Shown: positions 1 through 12,642, numbered from the stretch's first letter. The stretch: DNA of 64,000 nt from Nemertoderma westbladi (GCA_032718475.1 JAUCBJ010008094.1:95770-159769), one strand, 5' to 3'. The notes: generated by a model not told the origin, from the sequence alone. Numbers and translations are program-made.

Positions 1-3000
1 ATTGCATTCCCATTCTCGTTCTATTATTAGTAGTACTTTATTGCATTCCCATTCTTGTTCTATTATTAGTAGTACTTTATTGCATTCCCATTCTCGTTCT
101 ATTATTAGTAGTACTTTATTGCATTCCCATTCTCGTTCTATTATTAGTAGTACCTTATTGCATTCCCATTCCCGTTCTATTATTAGTAGTGCTTTATTGC
201 ATTCCCGTAGAACTTTATTGCATTCCCATTCTTGTTCTATTACTAATAGTACTTTATTGCATTCCCATTCTCGTTCTATTATTAGTAGTACTTTATCGCA
301 TTCCCATTTTCGTTCTATTATTAGTAGTACTTTATTGCATTCACATTCTCGTTCTATTATTAGTAGTACTTTATTGCATTCCCATTCTCGTTCTATTATT
401 AGTAGTACCGGTACTTTATTGCATTCCCATTCTCGTTCTATTATTAGTAGTACTTTATTGCATTCCTGTAAAACTTTATTGCATTCCCATTCTCGTTCTA
501 TTATTAGTAGTACTTTATTGCATTCCCATTCTCGTTCTATTATTAGTAGTACTTTATTTCATTCCCGTAGAACTTTATTGCATTCCCATTCTCGTTCTAT
601 TATTAATAGTACTTTATTGCATTACCATTCTTGTTCTATTATTAGTAGTACTTTATTGCATTCCCATAGAATTTTATTGCATTCCCATTCTCGTTCTATT
701 ACTAATAGTACTTTATTGCATTCCCATTCTCGTCCTATTATTAGTAGTACTTTATTGCATTCCCATTCTCGTTCTATTATTAGTAGTACCTTATTGCATT
801 CCCATTCCCGTTCTATTATTAGTAGTACTTTATTGCATTCCCGTAGAACTTTATTGCATTCCTATTCTCGTTCTATTACTAATAGTACTTCATTGCATTC
901 CCATTTTCGTTCTATTATTAGTAGTACTTTATTGCATTCCCATTCTCGTTCTATTATTAGTAGTACTTTATTGCATTCCCGTAGAACTTTATTGCATTCC
1001 CATTCTCGTTCTATTACTAATAGTACTTTATTGCATTCCCATAAAACTTTATTGCATTCCCATTTTCGTTCTATTATTAGTAGTACTTTATTGCATTCCC
1101 ATTCTCGTTCTATTATTAGTAGTACTTTATTGCATTCCCGTAGAACTTTATTGCATTCCCATTCTCGTTCTATTACTAATAGTACTTTATTGCATTCCCG
1201 TAGAACTTTATTGCATTCCCATTCTCGTTCTATTACTAATAGTACTTTATTGCATTCCCATAAAACTTTATTGCATTCCCATTTTCGTTCTATTATTAGT
1301 AGTACTTTATTGCATTCCCATTCTCGTTCTATTATTAGTAGTACTTTATTGCATTCCCATTCTCGTTCTATTATTAGTAGTACTTTATTGCATTCCCATT
1401 CTCGTTCTATTATTAGTAGTAATTTATTGCATTCCCATTCTCGTTCTATTATTAGTAGTACTTTATTGCATTCCCATTCTCGTTCTATTATTAGTAGTAC
1501 TTTATTGCATTCCCATTCTCGTTCTATTATTAGTAGTACTTTATTTCATTCCCATCCTCATCCTATTATTAGTAGTACTTTATTGCATTCCCGTAGAACT
1601 TTATTGCATTCACATTCTCGTTCTATTACTAATAGTACTTTATTGCATTCCCATTCTCGTTATATTATTAGTAGTACCTTATTGCATTCCCATAGAACTT
1701 TATTGCATTCCCATTCTCGTTCTATTATTAGTAGTACTTTATTGCATTCCCATTCTCGTTCTATTATTAGTAGTACTTTATTGCATTCCCATTCTTGTTC
1801 TATTATTAGTAGTACTTTATTGCATTCCCGTAGAACTTTATTGCATTCACATTCTCGTTCTATTACTAATAGTACTTTATTGCATTCCCATTCTCGTTAT
1901 ATTATTAGTAGTACCTTATTGCATTCCCATAGAACTTTATTGCATTCCCATTCTCCTTCTATTATTAGTAGTACTTTATGGCATTCCCATTCTCGTTCTA
2001 TTATTAGTAGTACTTTATTGCATTCCCATTCTCGTTCTATTATTAGTAGTACTTTATTGCATTCCCATTCTCGTTCTATTATTAGTAGTACTTTATTGCA
2101 TTCCCATTCTCATTCTATTATTAGTAGTACTTTATTGCATTCCCATTTTCGTTCTATTATTAGTAGTACTTTATTGCATTCCCGTATAACTTTATTGCAT
2201 TCCCATTATCGTTCTATTACTAATAGTACTTTATTGCATTACCATTCTTGTTCTATTATTAGTAGTACTTTATTGCATTCCGTAGAACTTTATTGCATTC
2301 CCATTATCGTTCTATTACTAATAGTACTTTATTGCATTACCATTCTTGTTCTATTATTAGTAGTACTTTATTGCATTCCCGTAGAACTTTATTGCATTCC
2401 CATTCTCGTTCTATTACTAATAGTACTTTATTGCATTCCCATAAAACTTTATTGCATTCCCATTTTCGTTCTATTATTAGTAGTACTTTATTGCATTCCC
2501 ATTCTCGTTCTATTATTAGTAGTACTTTATTGCATTCCCGTAGAACTTTATTGCATTCACATATAACTTTATCGCGTTCCCATTCTCGTTCTATTATTAG
2601 TAGTACTTTATTGCATTCCCATTCTCGTTCTATTATTAGTAGTACTTTATTGCATTCCCATTTTCGTTCTATTATTAGTAGTACTTTATTGCATTCCCAT
2701 TCTCGTTCTATTATTAGTAGTACTTTATTGCATTCCCATTCTCGTTATATTATTAGTAGTACCTTATTGCATTCCCATAGAACTTTATTGCATTCCCATT
2801 CTCGTTCTATTATTAGTAGTACTTTATTGCATTCCCATTCTCGTTCTATTATTAGTAGTACTTTATTGCATTCCTGTAGAACTTTATTGCATTCCCATTA
2901 TCGTTCTATTACTAATAGTACTTTATTGCATTACCATTCTTGTTCTATTATTAGTAGTACTTTATTGCATTCCCGTAGAACTTTATTGCATTCCCATTCT

Positions 3001-6000
3001 CGTTCTATTACTAATAGTACTTTATTGCATTCCCATAAAACTTTATTGCATTCCCATTTTCGTTCTATTATTAGTAGTACTTTATTGCATTCCCATTCTC
3101 GTTCTATTATTAGTAGTACTTTATTGCATTCCCATTCTCGTTCTATTATTAGTAGTACTTTATTGCATTCCCATTCTCGTTCTATTATTAGTAGTATTTT
3201 ATTGCATTCCCATTCTCGTTCTATTATTAGTAGTACTTTATTGCATTCCCGTAGAAATTTATTGCATTCCCATTCTCGTTCTATTACTAATAGTACTTTA
3301 TTGCATTCCCATTCTCGTTATATTATTAGTAGTACCTTATTGCATTCCCATAGAACTTTATTGCATTCCCATTCTCGTTCTATTATTAGTAGTACTTTAT
3401 TGCATTCCCATTCTCGTTCTATTATTAGTAGTACTTTATTGCATTCGCATTCTCGTTCTATTATTAGTAGTACTTTATTGCATTCCCGTAGAACTTTATT
3501 GCATTCCCATTCTCGTTCTATTACTAATAGTACTTCTTTATTGCATTCCCATTTTCGTTCTATCATTAGTAGTATTTATTGCATTCCCATTCTCGTTCTA
3601 TTATTAGTAGTACTTTATTGCATTCCCATTCTCGTTCTATTATTAGTAGTACTTTATGGCATTCCCATTCTCGTTCTATTATTAGTAGTACTTTATTGCA
3701 TTCCCATAGAACTTTATTGCATTCCCATTCTCGTTCTATTACTAATAGTACTTTATTGCATTCCCATTCTCGTTATATTATTAGTAGTACCTTATTGCAT
3801 TCCCATAGAACTTTATTGCATTCCCATTCTCCTTCTATTATTAGTAGTACTTTATCGCATTCCCATTCTCGTTATATTATTAGTAGTACCTTATTGCATT
3901 CCCATTCTTGTTATATTATTAGTAGTACCTTATTGCATTCCCATAGAACTTTATTGCATTCCCATTCTCGTTCTCTTATTAGTAGTACTTTATTGCATTC
4001 CCATTCTCGTTCTATTATTAGTAGTACTTTATTGCATTCCCATAGAACTTTATTGCATTCCCATAGAACTTTATTGCATTCCCATTCTTATTCTATTATT
4101 AGTAGTACTTTATTGCATTCCCATTCTCGTTCTATTATTAGCAGTACTTTATTGCATTCCCATAGAACTTTATTGCATTCCCGTAGAACTTTATTGCATT
4201 CCCATTCTTATTCTATTATTAGTAGTACTTTATTGCATTCCCATTCTCGTTCTATTATTAGTAGTACTTTATCGCATTCCCATTCTCGTTCTATTATTAG
4301 TAGTACTTTATTGCATTCCCATTCTCGTTCTATTATTAGTAGTACTTTATTGCATTCCCATTCTCGTTCTATTATTAGTAGTACTTTATTGCATTCCCAT
4401 TCTCGTTCTATTATTAGTAGTACTTTATTGCATTCCCATAGAACTTTATTGCATTCCCGTAGAACTTTATTGCATTCCCATTCTTATTCTATTATTAGTA
4501 GTACTTTATTGCATTCCCATTCTCGTTCTATTATTAGTAGTACTTTATTGCATTCCCATAGAACTTTATTGCATTCCCGTAGAACTTTATTGCATTCCCA
4601 TTCTTATTCTATTATTAGTAGTACTTTATTGCATTCCCATTCTCGTTCTATTATTAGTAGTACTTTATCGCATTCCCATTCTCGTTCTATTATTAGTAGT
4701 ACTTTATTGCATTCCCATAGAACTTTATTGCATTCCCGTAGAACTTTATTGCATTCCCATTCTTATTCTATTATTAGTAGTACTTTATTGCATTCCCATT
4801 CTCGTTCTGTTATTAGTAGTACTTTATCGCATTCCCATTCTCGTTCTATTATTAGTAGTACTTTATCGCATTCCCATTCTCGTTCTATTATTAGTAGTAC
4901 TTTATTGCATTCCCATTCTCGTTCTATTATTAGTAGTACTTTATCGCATTCCCATTCTCGTTCTATTATTAGTAGTACTTTATCGCATTCCCATTATCTT
5001 TCTATTATTAGTAGTACTTTATTGCATTCCCATTCTCGTTCTATTATTAGTAGTACTTTATCGCATTCCCATTCTCGTTCTAATATTAGTAGTACTTTAT
5101 CGCATTCCCATTCTCGTTCTATTATTAGTAGTACTTTATTGCATTCCCATTCTCGTTCTATTATTAGTAGTACTTTATTGCATTCCCGTAGAACTTTATT
5201 GCATTCCCATTCTTATTCTATTATTAGTAGCACTTTATTGCATTCCCATAGAACTTTATTGCATTCCCGTAGAACTTTATTGCATTCCCATTCTTATTCT
5301 ATTATTAGTAGTACTTTATTGCATTCCCATTCTCGTTCTATTATTAGTAGTACTTTATCGCATTCCCAATCTCGTTCTATTATTAGTAGTACTTTATCGC
5401 ATTCCCATTCTCGTTCTATTATTAGTAGTACTTTATTGCATTCCCATTCTCGTTCTATTATTAGGAGTACTTTATTGCATTCCCATTCTCGTTCTATTAT
5501 TAGTAGTACTTTATTGCATTCCCATTCTCGTTCTATTATTAGTAGTACTTTATTGCATTCCCATAGAACTTTATTGCATTCCCGTAGAACTTTATTGCAT
5601 TCCCATTCTTATTCTATTATTAGTAGTACTTTATTGCATTCCCATTCTCGTTCTATTATTAGTAGTACTTTATTGCATTCCCATAGAACTTTATTGCATT
5701 CCCGTAGAACTTTATTGCATTCCCATTCTTATTCTATTATTAGTAGTACTTTATTGCATTCCCATTCTCGTTCTATTATTAGTAGTACTTTATCGCATTC
5801 CCATTCTCGTTCTATTATTAGTAGTACTTTATTGCATTCCCATAGAACTTTATTGCATTCCCGTAGAACTTTATTGCATTCCCATTCTTATTCTATTATT
5901 AGTAGTACTTTATTGCATTCCCATTCTCGTTCTGTTATTAGTAGTACTTTATTGCATTCCCATTCTCGTTCTATTATTAGTAGTACTTTATCGCATTCCC

Positions 6001-8126
6001 ATTCTTGTTCTATTATTAGTAGTACTTTATTGCATTCCCATTCTCGTTCTATTATTAGTAGTACTTTATCGCATTCCCATTCTCGTTCTATTATTAGTAG
6101 TACTTTATCGCATTCCCATTCTCTTTCTATTATTAGTAGTACTTTATTGCATTCCCATTCTCGTTCTATTATTAGTAGTACTTTATCGCATTCCCATTCT
6201 CGTTCTAATATTAGTAGTACTTTATCGCATTCCCATTCTCGTTCTATTATTAGTAGTACTTTATTGCATTCCCATTCTCGTTCTATTATTAGTAGTACTT
6301 TATTGCATTCCCGTAGAACTTTATTGCATTCCCATTCTTATTCTATTATTAGTAGCACTTTATTGCATTCCCATAGAACTTTATTGCATTCCCGTAGAAC
6401 TTTATTGCATTCCCATTCTTATTCTATTATTAGTAGTACTTTATTGCATTCCCATTCTCGTTCTATTATTAGTAGTACTTTATCGCATTCCCAATCTCGT
6501 TCTATTATTAGTAGTACTTTATCGCATTCCCATTCTCGTTCTATTATTAGTAGTACTTTATTGCATTCCCATTCTCGTTCTATTATTAGGAGTACTTTAT
6601 TGCATTCCCATTCTCGTTCTATTATTAGTAGTACTTTATTGCATTCCCATTCTCGTTCTATTATTAGTAGTACTTTATTGCATTCCCATAGAACTTTATT
6701 GCATTCCCGTAGAACTTTATTGCATTCCCATTCTTATTCTATTATTAGTAGTACTTTATTGCATTCCCATTCTCGTTCTATTATTAGTAGTACTTTATTG
6801 CATTCCCATATAACTTTATTGCATTCCCGTAGAACTTTATTGCATTCCCATTCTTATTCTATTATTAGTAGTACTTTATTGCATTCCCATTCTCGTTCTA
6901 TTATTAGTAGTACTTTATCGCATTCCCATTCTCGTTCTATTATTAGTAGTACTTTATTGCATTCCCATAGAACTTTATTGCATTCCCGTAGAACTTTATT
7001 GCATTCCCATTCTTATTCTATTATTAGTAGTACTTTATTGCATTCCCATTCTCGTTCTATTATTAGTAGTACTTTATCGCATTCCCATTCTCGTTCTATT
7101 ATTAGTAGTACTTTATCGCATTCCCATTCTCGTTCTATTATTAGTAGTACTTTATTGCATTCCCATTCTCGTTCTATTATTAGTAGTACTTTATTGCATT
7201 CCCATTCTCGTTCTATTATTAGTAGTACTTTATCGCATTCCCATTCTCGTTCTATTATTAGTAGTACTTTATCGCATTCCCATTCTCGTTCTATTATTAG
7301 TAGTACTTTATTGCATTCCCATTCTCGTTCTATTATTAGTAGTACTTTATTGCATTCCCGTAGAACTTTATTGCATTCCCATTCTTATTCTATTATTAGT
7401 AGTACTTTATTGCATTCCCGTCCCATTCTCGTTCTATTATTAGTAGTACTTTATCGCATTCCCATTTTCGTTCTATTATTAGTAGTACTTTATTGCATTC
7501 CCATTCTCGTTCTATTATTAGTAGTACTTTATTGCATTCCCATTCTCGTTCTATTATTAGTAGTACTTTATGGCATTCCCATTCTCGTTCTATTATTAGT
7601 AGTACTTTATTGCATTCCCATTCTCGTTCTATTATTAGTAGTACTTTATTACATTCCCATTCTCGTTCTATTATTAGTAGTACTTTATTGCATTCCCATT
7701 CTCGTTCTATTATTAGTAGTACTTTATTGCATTCCCATTCTTGTTCTATTATTAGTAGTACTTTATTGCATTCCCATTCTCCTTCTATTATTAGTAGTAC
7801 TTTATTGCTTTCCCATTCTCGTTCTATTATTAGTAGTACTTTATCGCATTCCCATTCTCGTTCTATTATTAGTAGTACTTTATTGCATTCCCATTCTCGT
7901 TCTATTATTAGTAATACTTTATGGCATTCACATTCTCGTTCTATTATTAGTAGTACTTTATTGCATTCCCATTCTCGTTCTATTATTAGTAGTACTTTAT
8001 TGCATTCCCATTCTCGTTCTATTATTAGTAGAACTTTATTGCATTCCCGTAGAACTTTATTGCATTCCCATTCCTATTCTATTATTAGTAGTACTTTATC
8101 GCATTCCCATTCTCGTTCTATTATTA
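1..8126. repeat. 39-bp / 21-bp minisatellite array, left edge cut by the window
   Basis: The array is built of a 39-bp unit (TTGCATTCCCATTCTCGTTC followed by TATTATTAGTAGTACTTTA) mixed with a 21-bp unit (TTGCATTCCCGTAGAACTTT plus A). Both lengths are multiples of three, so two plus-strand frames stay open for up to about 1,500 codons. These frames encode a repeated 13-residue Ser/His-rich peptide or, in the other frame, a hydrophobic one. I see no flanking gene structure and regard them as artefacts. Rare variants recur exactly 1,125 bp apart (CCCAATCTCG at 5364-5373 and 6489-6498; TAATATTAG at 5081 and 6206; TTAGGAGTAC at 5461 and 6586), showing a higher-order duplication. The array ends where TTATTA changes to CCTGGCAGG. 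It may lie in an upstream DYRK intron (inference). Confidence 0.95.
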
Positions 8127-8457
8127 CCTGGCAGGATAAACTCACTCGTGTAATAACATCCCTTGGTCAGGAATGCGTCACAACTCAATCCAGATTGAAT
8201 TAAATTATTCTGGAACAATAACTAATATAATTCGCTGCTTATTCTTTCCAATTGCGGCATACTTTTTGATTGGATGGTATTATGCCAATCAACCTAGAAT
8301 TTCCATGACTAAAAAATATATTATCCGCTATTTATATTTTTATAGGCATTTTTGGGCATTAACAATGAAAAAGAATCCAAAGAATGTAATTTGGATTGTT
8401 AGTGAACTTATTTTCGAGTGTGTTGCTAGATTGACTCGACTATTAGGAGGCCCAAAA
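8127..8457. other. Non-coding flank between the array and the PPP1R3-like gene
   Basis: AT-rich single-copy DNA. On the minus strand it directly follows the stop codon of the PPP1R3-like gene and is the natural place for its 3' UTR. A plus-strand reading frame at 8173-8565 overlaps that gene antisense and has no recognisable domain. Confidence 0.5.
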
Positions 8458-9792
8458 TCAACGGTAGCCACTAAAAATACGTTTAAATTTATCCCACCAA
8501 CCTGCGAACAGGTAAACCACACTCAATACTACACCTACCACTACAACCATACCTCCTTCAAATAATGTCTTACCTTCATCTTCAATGTTATCATCTAGCC
8601 CTTCAACCTCACTAATCACATTATCATCTTTACGTAATTCCTCATTCTCGTTATCCGTAACGATGTTATCACGATCAACTGCCTGCTGCGATAGAGAATG
8701 TCTCTCTTGATTGTCGCTCGGAAGAGAAATACTTTTCAGATTGTTAGCGATTTGTTTTAGATTAGATAGAGACCTCGCAATATCCCCGTCCAACTGCTTC
8801 GCTGCGTTCGTGGCCAATGCCGTTCCAGATCTGTTAACTACATTTTGATTCGCCAGATCTCTATGGACCGACTTGCCTTCATCTATCGACCTCTTCGACT
8901 CCACAACATTCCCCTTTACAAACTCACTGGCGTTTATCTCATTCTCCTTATTCTCCATCACAGGCGCACCGATTTTTTCGTTCAAGGTTTTCGCGGTGAA
9001 AGAACAAGCGGCCATCGTCTTGTGAATTCTCTGACTCGCCTCTCTCATTTCCGCCAGGACACCGACCAGGTCTGTGCCCGGATGCTTGCGAGTGTTTCCC
9101 ACGTTTCTCTTCAACGAATCAGCGTCAAGGAGGTTAACCCGGTTCTCTCTGATTGGCGAACTATCCAATGATCGCACTGTAATCGCTGTAGTTTCTCGCG
9201 GCTGCTTTTCAGAGCCAATCGTTTTCTCATCGTCACGTTCATTCCCAGTGGAAAAATCACCTATTGAAGAAGGGTTACAGAGGTTACCCCCGAAGCGATG
9301 ACGTAACTCATTGCCGTTCGCCAATGGCGAACGATTACCCGTTGCCATGACGCCAATGTGCGAACACCACGTGTAATTCATGGAATCATTGTTGTCCCAG
9401 AATTCGTCGCTTTTGGTTTGATAGCAGACTGCCAACTGAACAAATGCGTCCCCTGGAGCAAGGAACCCAAATTTGAAGCGATCTATTTCCTGGGAAACCG
9501 TCTCCACAAAGGAAGCTTCTACATTTATATAGGAGTGCCAGTTATCTGTGGTATATCTTGCGAACAAGTGCTTATAGAAGGATATATTGGACACACACAC
9601 CATTCCAGAGACCAAACCACCCTCGCGTCTACTTATAATCTCCACCTGAACGCGTTTCTGTTTAATATGCTGCTGAATTTCTTCCTTTCCAAACATTTCG
9701 TGTCGCCATATCGTCACGTTCGCGCTTTTATTATAATCGATATCATCTTTGTGCTGATCAATTTTATCATTCGAAGAGCAAATGGTATCCAT
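8458..9792 (-). CDS. Protein phosphatase 1 glycogen-targeting regulatory subunit (PPP1R3 family), membrane-anchored type
   Basis: A 444-residue minus-strand frame. Residues about 48-142 form a CBM21 carbohydrate-binding domain of the PPP1R3 type: GLVSGMVCVSNISFYK, then DNWHSYINVEASFV, DRFKFGF, and the signature WDNNDSMNY at 132-140. In this family the domain binds glycogen and brings PP1 to glycogen synthase and phosphorylase. The middle (150-410) is acidic, polar and low in predicted order. Residues about 414-431 (MVVVVGVVLSVVYLFAG) form one hydrophobic segment followed by a basic tail, giving a tail anchor as in vertebrate PPP1R3A, which sits on the sarcoplasmic reticulum. The PP1-docking RVxF motif, normally N-terminal to CBM21, is absent here. 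The frame stays open to a possible splice acceptor (TTATTTAG before 9803), so an upstream exon probably carries it. The gene lies antisense to the DYRK gene. Family call firm; exact paralogue not. Confidence 0.85.
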   Translation of the reverse strand: MDTICSSNDKIDQHKDDIDYNKSANVTIWRHEMFGKEEIQQHIKQKRVQVEIISRREGGLVSGMVCVSNISFYKHLFARYTTDNWHSYINVEASFVETVSQEIDRFKFGFLAPGDAFVQLAVCYQTKSDEFWDNNDSMNYTWCSHIGVMATGNRSPLANGNELRHRFGGNLCNPSSIGDFSTGNERDDEKTIGSEKQPRETTAITVRSLDSSPIRENRVNLLDADSLKRNVGNTRKHPGTDLVGVLAEMREASQRIHKTMAACSFTAKTLNEKIGAPVMENKENEINASEFVKGNVVESKRSIDEGKSVHRDLANQNVVNRSGTALATNAAKQLDGDIARSLSNLKQIANNLKSISLPSDNQERHSLSQQAVDRDNIVTDNENEELRKDDNVISEVEGLDDNIEDEGKTLFEGGMVVVVGVVLSVVYLFAGWWDKFKRIFSGYR

Positions 9793-9803
9793 ATTCTCGC
9801 AAT

Positions 9804-10982
9804 CTAAATAATAATTTTCTTATCAGTATAAAATATTGAATCAGCGTTTTAATTAATATATCACCAAAAAATATTATTAAAATAAGTATAACAGTAAATG
9901 TTCAACATCCAATAAGTTCGCCTTTAAGTATTACAGTAGGTTGTTAGTTATACGACAAACAATAAACTATTATACCACGAAGTACAACTGTTACCTAAAC
10001 TAAAGCCCATTCATTATCGAGTCTGCTGATTGCCCACAGATTATTATTTGTAAACAATACACATGTAAGTAGTACATGTTGGTAAACATGAACACCAGAA
10101 AAGCTACCTACAGTATGGCCTGTTTTTTATTATAAAGTAGAAGATGTTTGCCATTATGCCAACAATTACAAGAGATGAGCACTGGGTTAATTATCACTAT
10201 TGTGCAGTAGCTCAGCTGCTGCTATAGGTAGCTAGGTACATTTCGGTAAAATATGGAATGAGAAAGTTTCTGGAACGACAAAACAATATCCATGGAAACA
10301 AACACAAAATTAAGGGAGTGGGGTCAATATAGGGAGTGGGCTATTGAAGCAACTTTGTGCGATTCATCAATATTAATTATAAATTAGGAGAAAGTCAAAG
10401 TTTACAGTGATAGGCTGCAGTATTCTAACCAAAACAATAAACGTGAGTCAAAAAACCCAAGCCGGTACTAACATCGATAGCGTCCGTTTAATTTGTAGAG
10501 ACTTGCTGCTTTCTGGATTATGGTACCAAAATAACCTATGCAATCAATAATTATTTGAATAATTATTTTATCATAAATATGTAATAATTAAATATTATAT
10601 TATTGTTAGCTTTAATTCCCCTATTTTCAATAATTTAACCTGGTATAACCCATTATGGCCCATGTGGTTTAGATCAATAAAGATGAATTAAGATTAAGAA
10701 ACTAGTTGCAATTTGGCTATAATATATACAGAAAGGGATTTGGGATTGAAAGTAGTTGCTTTCGTTTTTATGGGCGACCTATTCACTTTCCAAATTAGGC
10801 CAATTTATTTAGGTTAGACATTTAGACACCCCACTGGGTTGGCCTGCTGTCTTCCGTTCAGTGTGTTACTGGAAGCCAACTAACTGCTATCTTCTAATTA
10901 CCACGAGAAGGTTAATGGAGGTAGTCGGGAAACCTTAGATTCGTACGCAAACGTTTTGTACATTTTTCAATTATTATTTTAG
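9804..10982. other. AT-rich non-coding stretch
   Basis: I find no convincing coding exon on either strand. A GTGAGT donor-like site near 10442 has no kinase-like sequence upstream of it. The missing first exon of the PPP1R3-like gene and the missing N-lobe exon of the DYRK gene were both looked for here without success. Confidence 0.5.
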
Positions 10983-11123
10983 GTTTCACAACCAGGGTTT
11001 AGTAGAAGTGAAACTTTTGGAAAAGTTACGATTATGTGATAAAGACGGGAGATACAACACAATCAGAATGGTAGATTATATGTACTTCAGAAACCATCTG
11101 TGCATAGTGTTTGATCTACTGGG
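10983..11123 (+). CDS. DYRK4: DYRK4-like kinase, exon (helix C to hinge)
   Basis: First visible exon of a dual-specificity tyrosine-regulated kinase of class II. Acceptor TTATTATTTTAG precedes it and donor GG|GTAATT follows it. The frame reads [16 protein letters not shown] (helix C with its conserved Glu), then [20 protein letters not shown], a DYRK hallmark block leading to the hinge LLG. The exon starts in phase 2, implying a preceding exon that ends the usual K-R-F junction. The preceding block with the glycine loop and the ATP-binding lysine is not visible anywhere between 8.1 and 11 kb. The GG left at the donor joins the A at 12504 to give Gly, so the frame continues correctly into the next exon. 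Confidence 0.88.
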
Positions 11124-11451
11124 GTAATTATATTATATATATTCAATAAATACTACAGTAACAATGTATATGAAAGAAAGTATTTATATTATTGGTAAAA
11201 AATATAGATAAATAAATATATGGCGGGCCCACTATCAGGAGCGCTGCAAGACGCGCCGTATTCACTTCACCCCTCTCGTGTGCTCAAGTTTGTGGTGTGT
11301 TTCGGGCGGAAGCTCAGATATTCATTAAACACCTTGGTGAGACCTATGTGTCAACGCAGGTGGGGATGACGCAGGGTGGGTGTCGGGTGATGTGAGGCGG
11401 CGATTGCAGTTTGGGCTGCTGCGGGCTGTGTTGCTGTGTCTCAGGGGCGGA
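11124..11451 (+). other. DYRK intron 1, 5' part
   Basis: Intron sequence: AT-rich to about 11220, then a GC-rich stretch leading into the 46-bp array. No exon seen. Confidence 0.6.
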
Positions 11452-12430
11452 AGGAGACCATGGAGGAGTCTCGGTTTCGGAGAAGGAGCGGGTGTGCGGG
11501 GGCGGAATGAGACCATGGAGGAGACTCGGTTTCGGAGACGGAGCGGGGTGGAAGGAGACCATGGATGAGTCTCGGTTTCGGAGACGGAGCGGGGTGTGCG
11601 GGGGTGGAAGGAGACCATGGATGAGTCTCGGTTTTGGAGATGGAGCGGGGTGGAAGGAGACCATGGATGAGTCTCGGTTTTGGAGACGGAGCGGGGTGGA
11701 AGGAGACCATGGAGGAGTCTCGGATTTGGAGACGGAGCGGGGTGGAAGGAGACCATGGAGGAGTCTCGGTTTCGGAGAAGGAGCGGGGTGGAAGGAGACC
11801 ATGGATGAGTCTCGGTTTCGGAGATGGAGCAGGGGGTGGAAGGAGACCATAGAGGAGTCTCGGTTTCGGAGACGGAGCGGGGTGGAAGGAGACATGGATG
11901 AGTCTCGATTTCGGAGATGGAGCGGAGTGGAAGGAGACCATGGAGGAGTCTCGGTTTCGGAGACGGAGCGGGGTGGAAGGTAACCATGGATGAGTCTCGG
12001 TTTCGGAGACGGAGCGGGGTGGAAGGAGACCATGGATGAGTTTCGGTTTCGGAGACGGAGCGGGGTGGAAGGAGACCATGGATGAGTCTCGGTTTCGAAG
12101 ACGGAGCGGGGTGGAAGGAGACCATGGATGAGTCTCAGTTTCGGAGACAGAGCGGGGTGGAATGAGACCATGGCGGAGTCTCGGTTTTGGAGACGGAGCG
12201 GGGTGGAAGGAGACCATGGAGGAGTCTCGGTTTCGGAGACGGAGCGGGGTGGAAGGAGACCATGGAGGAGTCTTGGTTTCGGAGAAGGAGCGGGTGTGGT
12301 GCGGGGCGGAATGAGACCATGGAGGAAACTCGGTTTCGGAGACGGAGCGGGGTGGAAGGAGACCACGGAGGAGTCTCGGTTTCGGAGAAGGAGTGGGTGT
12401 GCGGGGGCGGAAAGAGACCATGGAGGAGAC
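11452..12430. repeat. 46-bp minisatellite in DYRK intron 1
   Basis: About 21 copies of a purine-rich unit containing GGAGACCATGGATGAGTCTC and GGTTTCGGAGACGGAGCGGG, spaced 46 bp apart (for example the GAGACCATGG motifs in 11658-11750). 46 is not a multiple of three, so several medium open frames on both strands are by-products. The array does not contain either splice junction of its intron, unlike the arrays in introns 2, 3 and 6. It ends in a poly-C run. Confidence 0.95.
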
Positions 12431-12449
12431 CCCCCCCCCCCCCCCCCCC
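12430..12449. repeat. Poly-C tract (20 C)
   Basis: Homopolymer of 20 C directly after the 46-bp array and 54 bp before the exon 2 acceptor. Length is likely polymorphic or subject to sequencing error. Confidence 0.9.
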
Positions 12450-12503
12450 AACCACACCCCTGTGCCTTGAAATCTTTCATAATTTTATTGAATAATATTC
12501 TAG

Positions 12504-12642
12504 AATGAACCTCTATGAGTTAATGAAAAGGAATAATTTCCAAGGATTAACGATGAATCTGGTACGACGTTTTGCCTACTCCCTGCTACGATGTTTGGGA
12601 TTGCTATATGATGAACATATTGTTCATTGCGACTTAAAACCG
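12504..12642 (+). CDS. DYRK4: DYRK4-like kinase, exon 2 (catalytic loop)
   Basis: Acceptor AATATTCTAG at 12494-12503; donor CCG|GTAGGT at 12643. It encodes MNLYELMKRNNFQGL, then LVRRFAYSLLRCL, and ends in HIVHCDLKP. HCD in place of HRD is typical of DYRK kinases; Asp is the catalytic base and Lys contacts phosphate. The exon ends in phase 0 after Pro, exactly where Glu-Asn-Ile follows in exon 3. Reading past the donor gives a stop after seven residues, so correct splicing is needed. The first copy of the 37-bp array overlaps the donor itself. Confidence 0.93.

Noticed and set aside
2-8203. Open frames of 666-1,524 codons within the 39/21-bp array
   Set aside because: They are created by triplet-length repeat units and occur in overlapping frames. 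No start, domain or splice structure is attached.
8173-8565. Plus-strand 130-codon frame
   Set aside because: Overlaps the PPP1R3-like gene antisense; no domain or splice signal supports it.
11325-12508. Proline- or arginine-rich frames on both strands of the 46-bp array
   Set aside because: Repeat shadows lying in a DYRK intron; every frame is a translation of the same unit.
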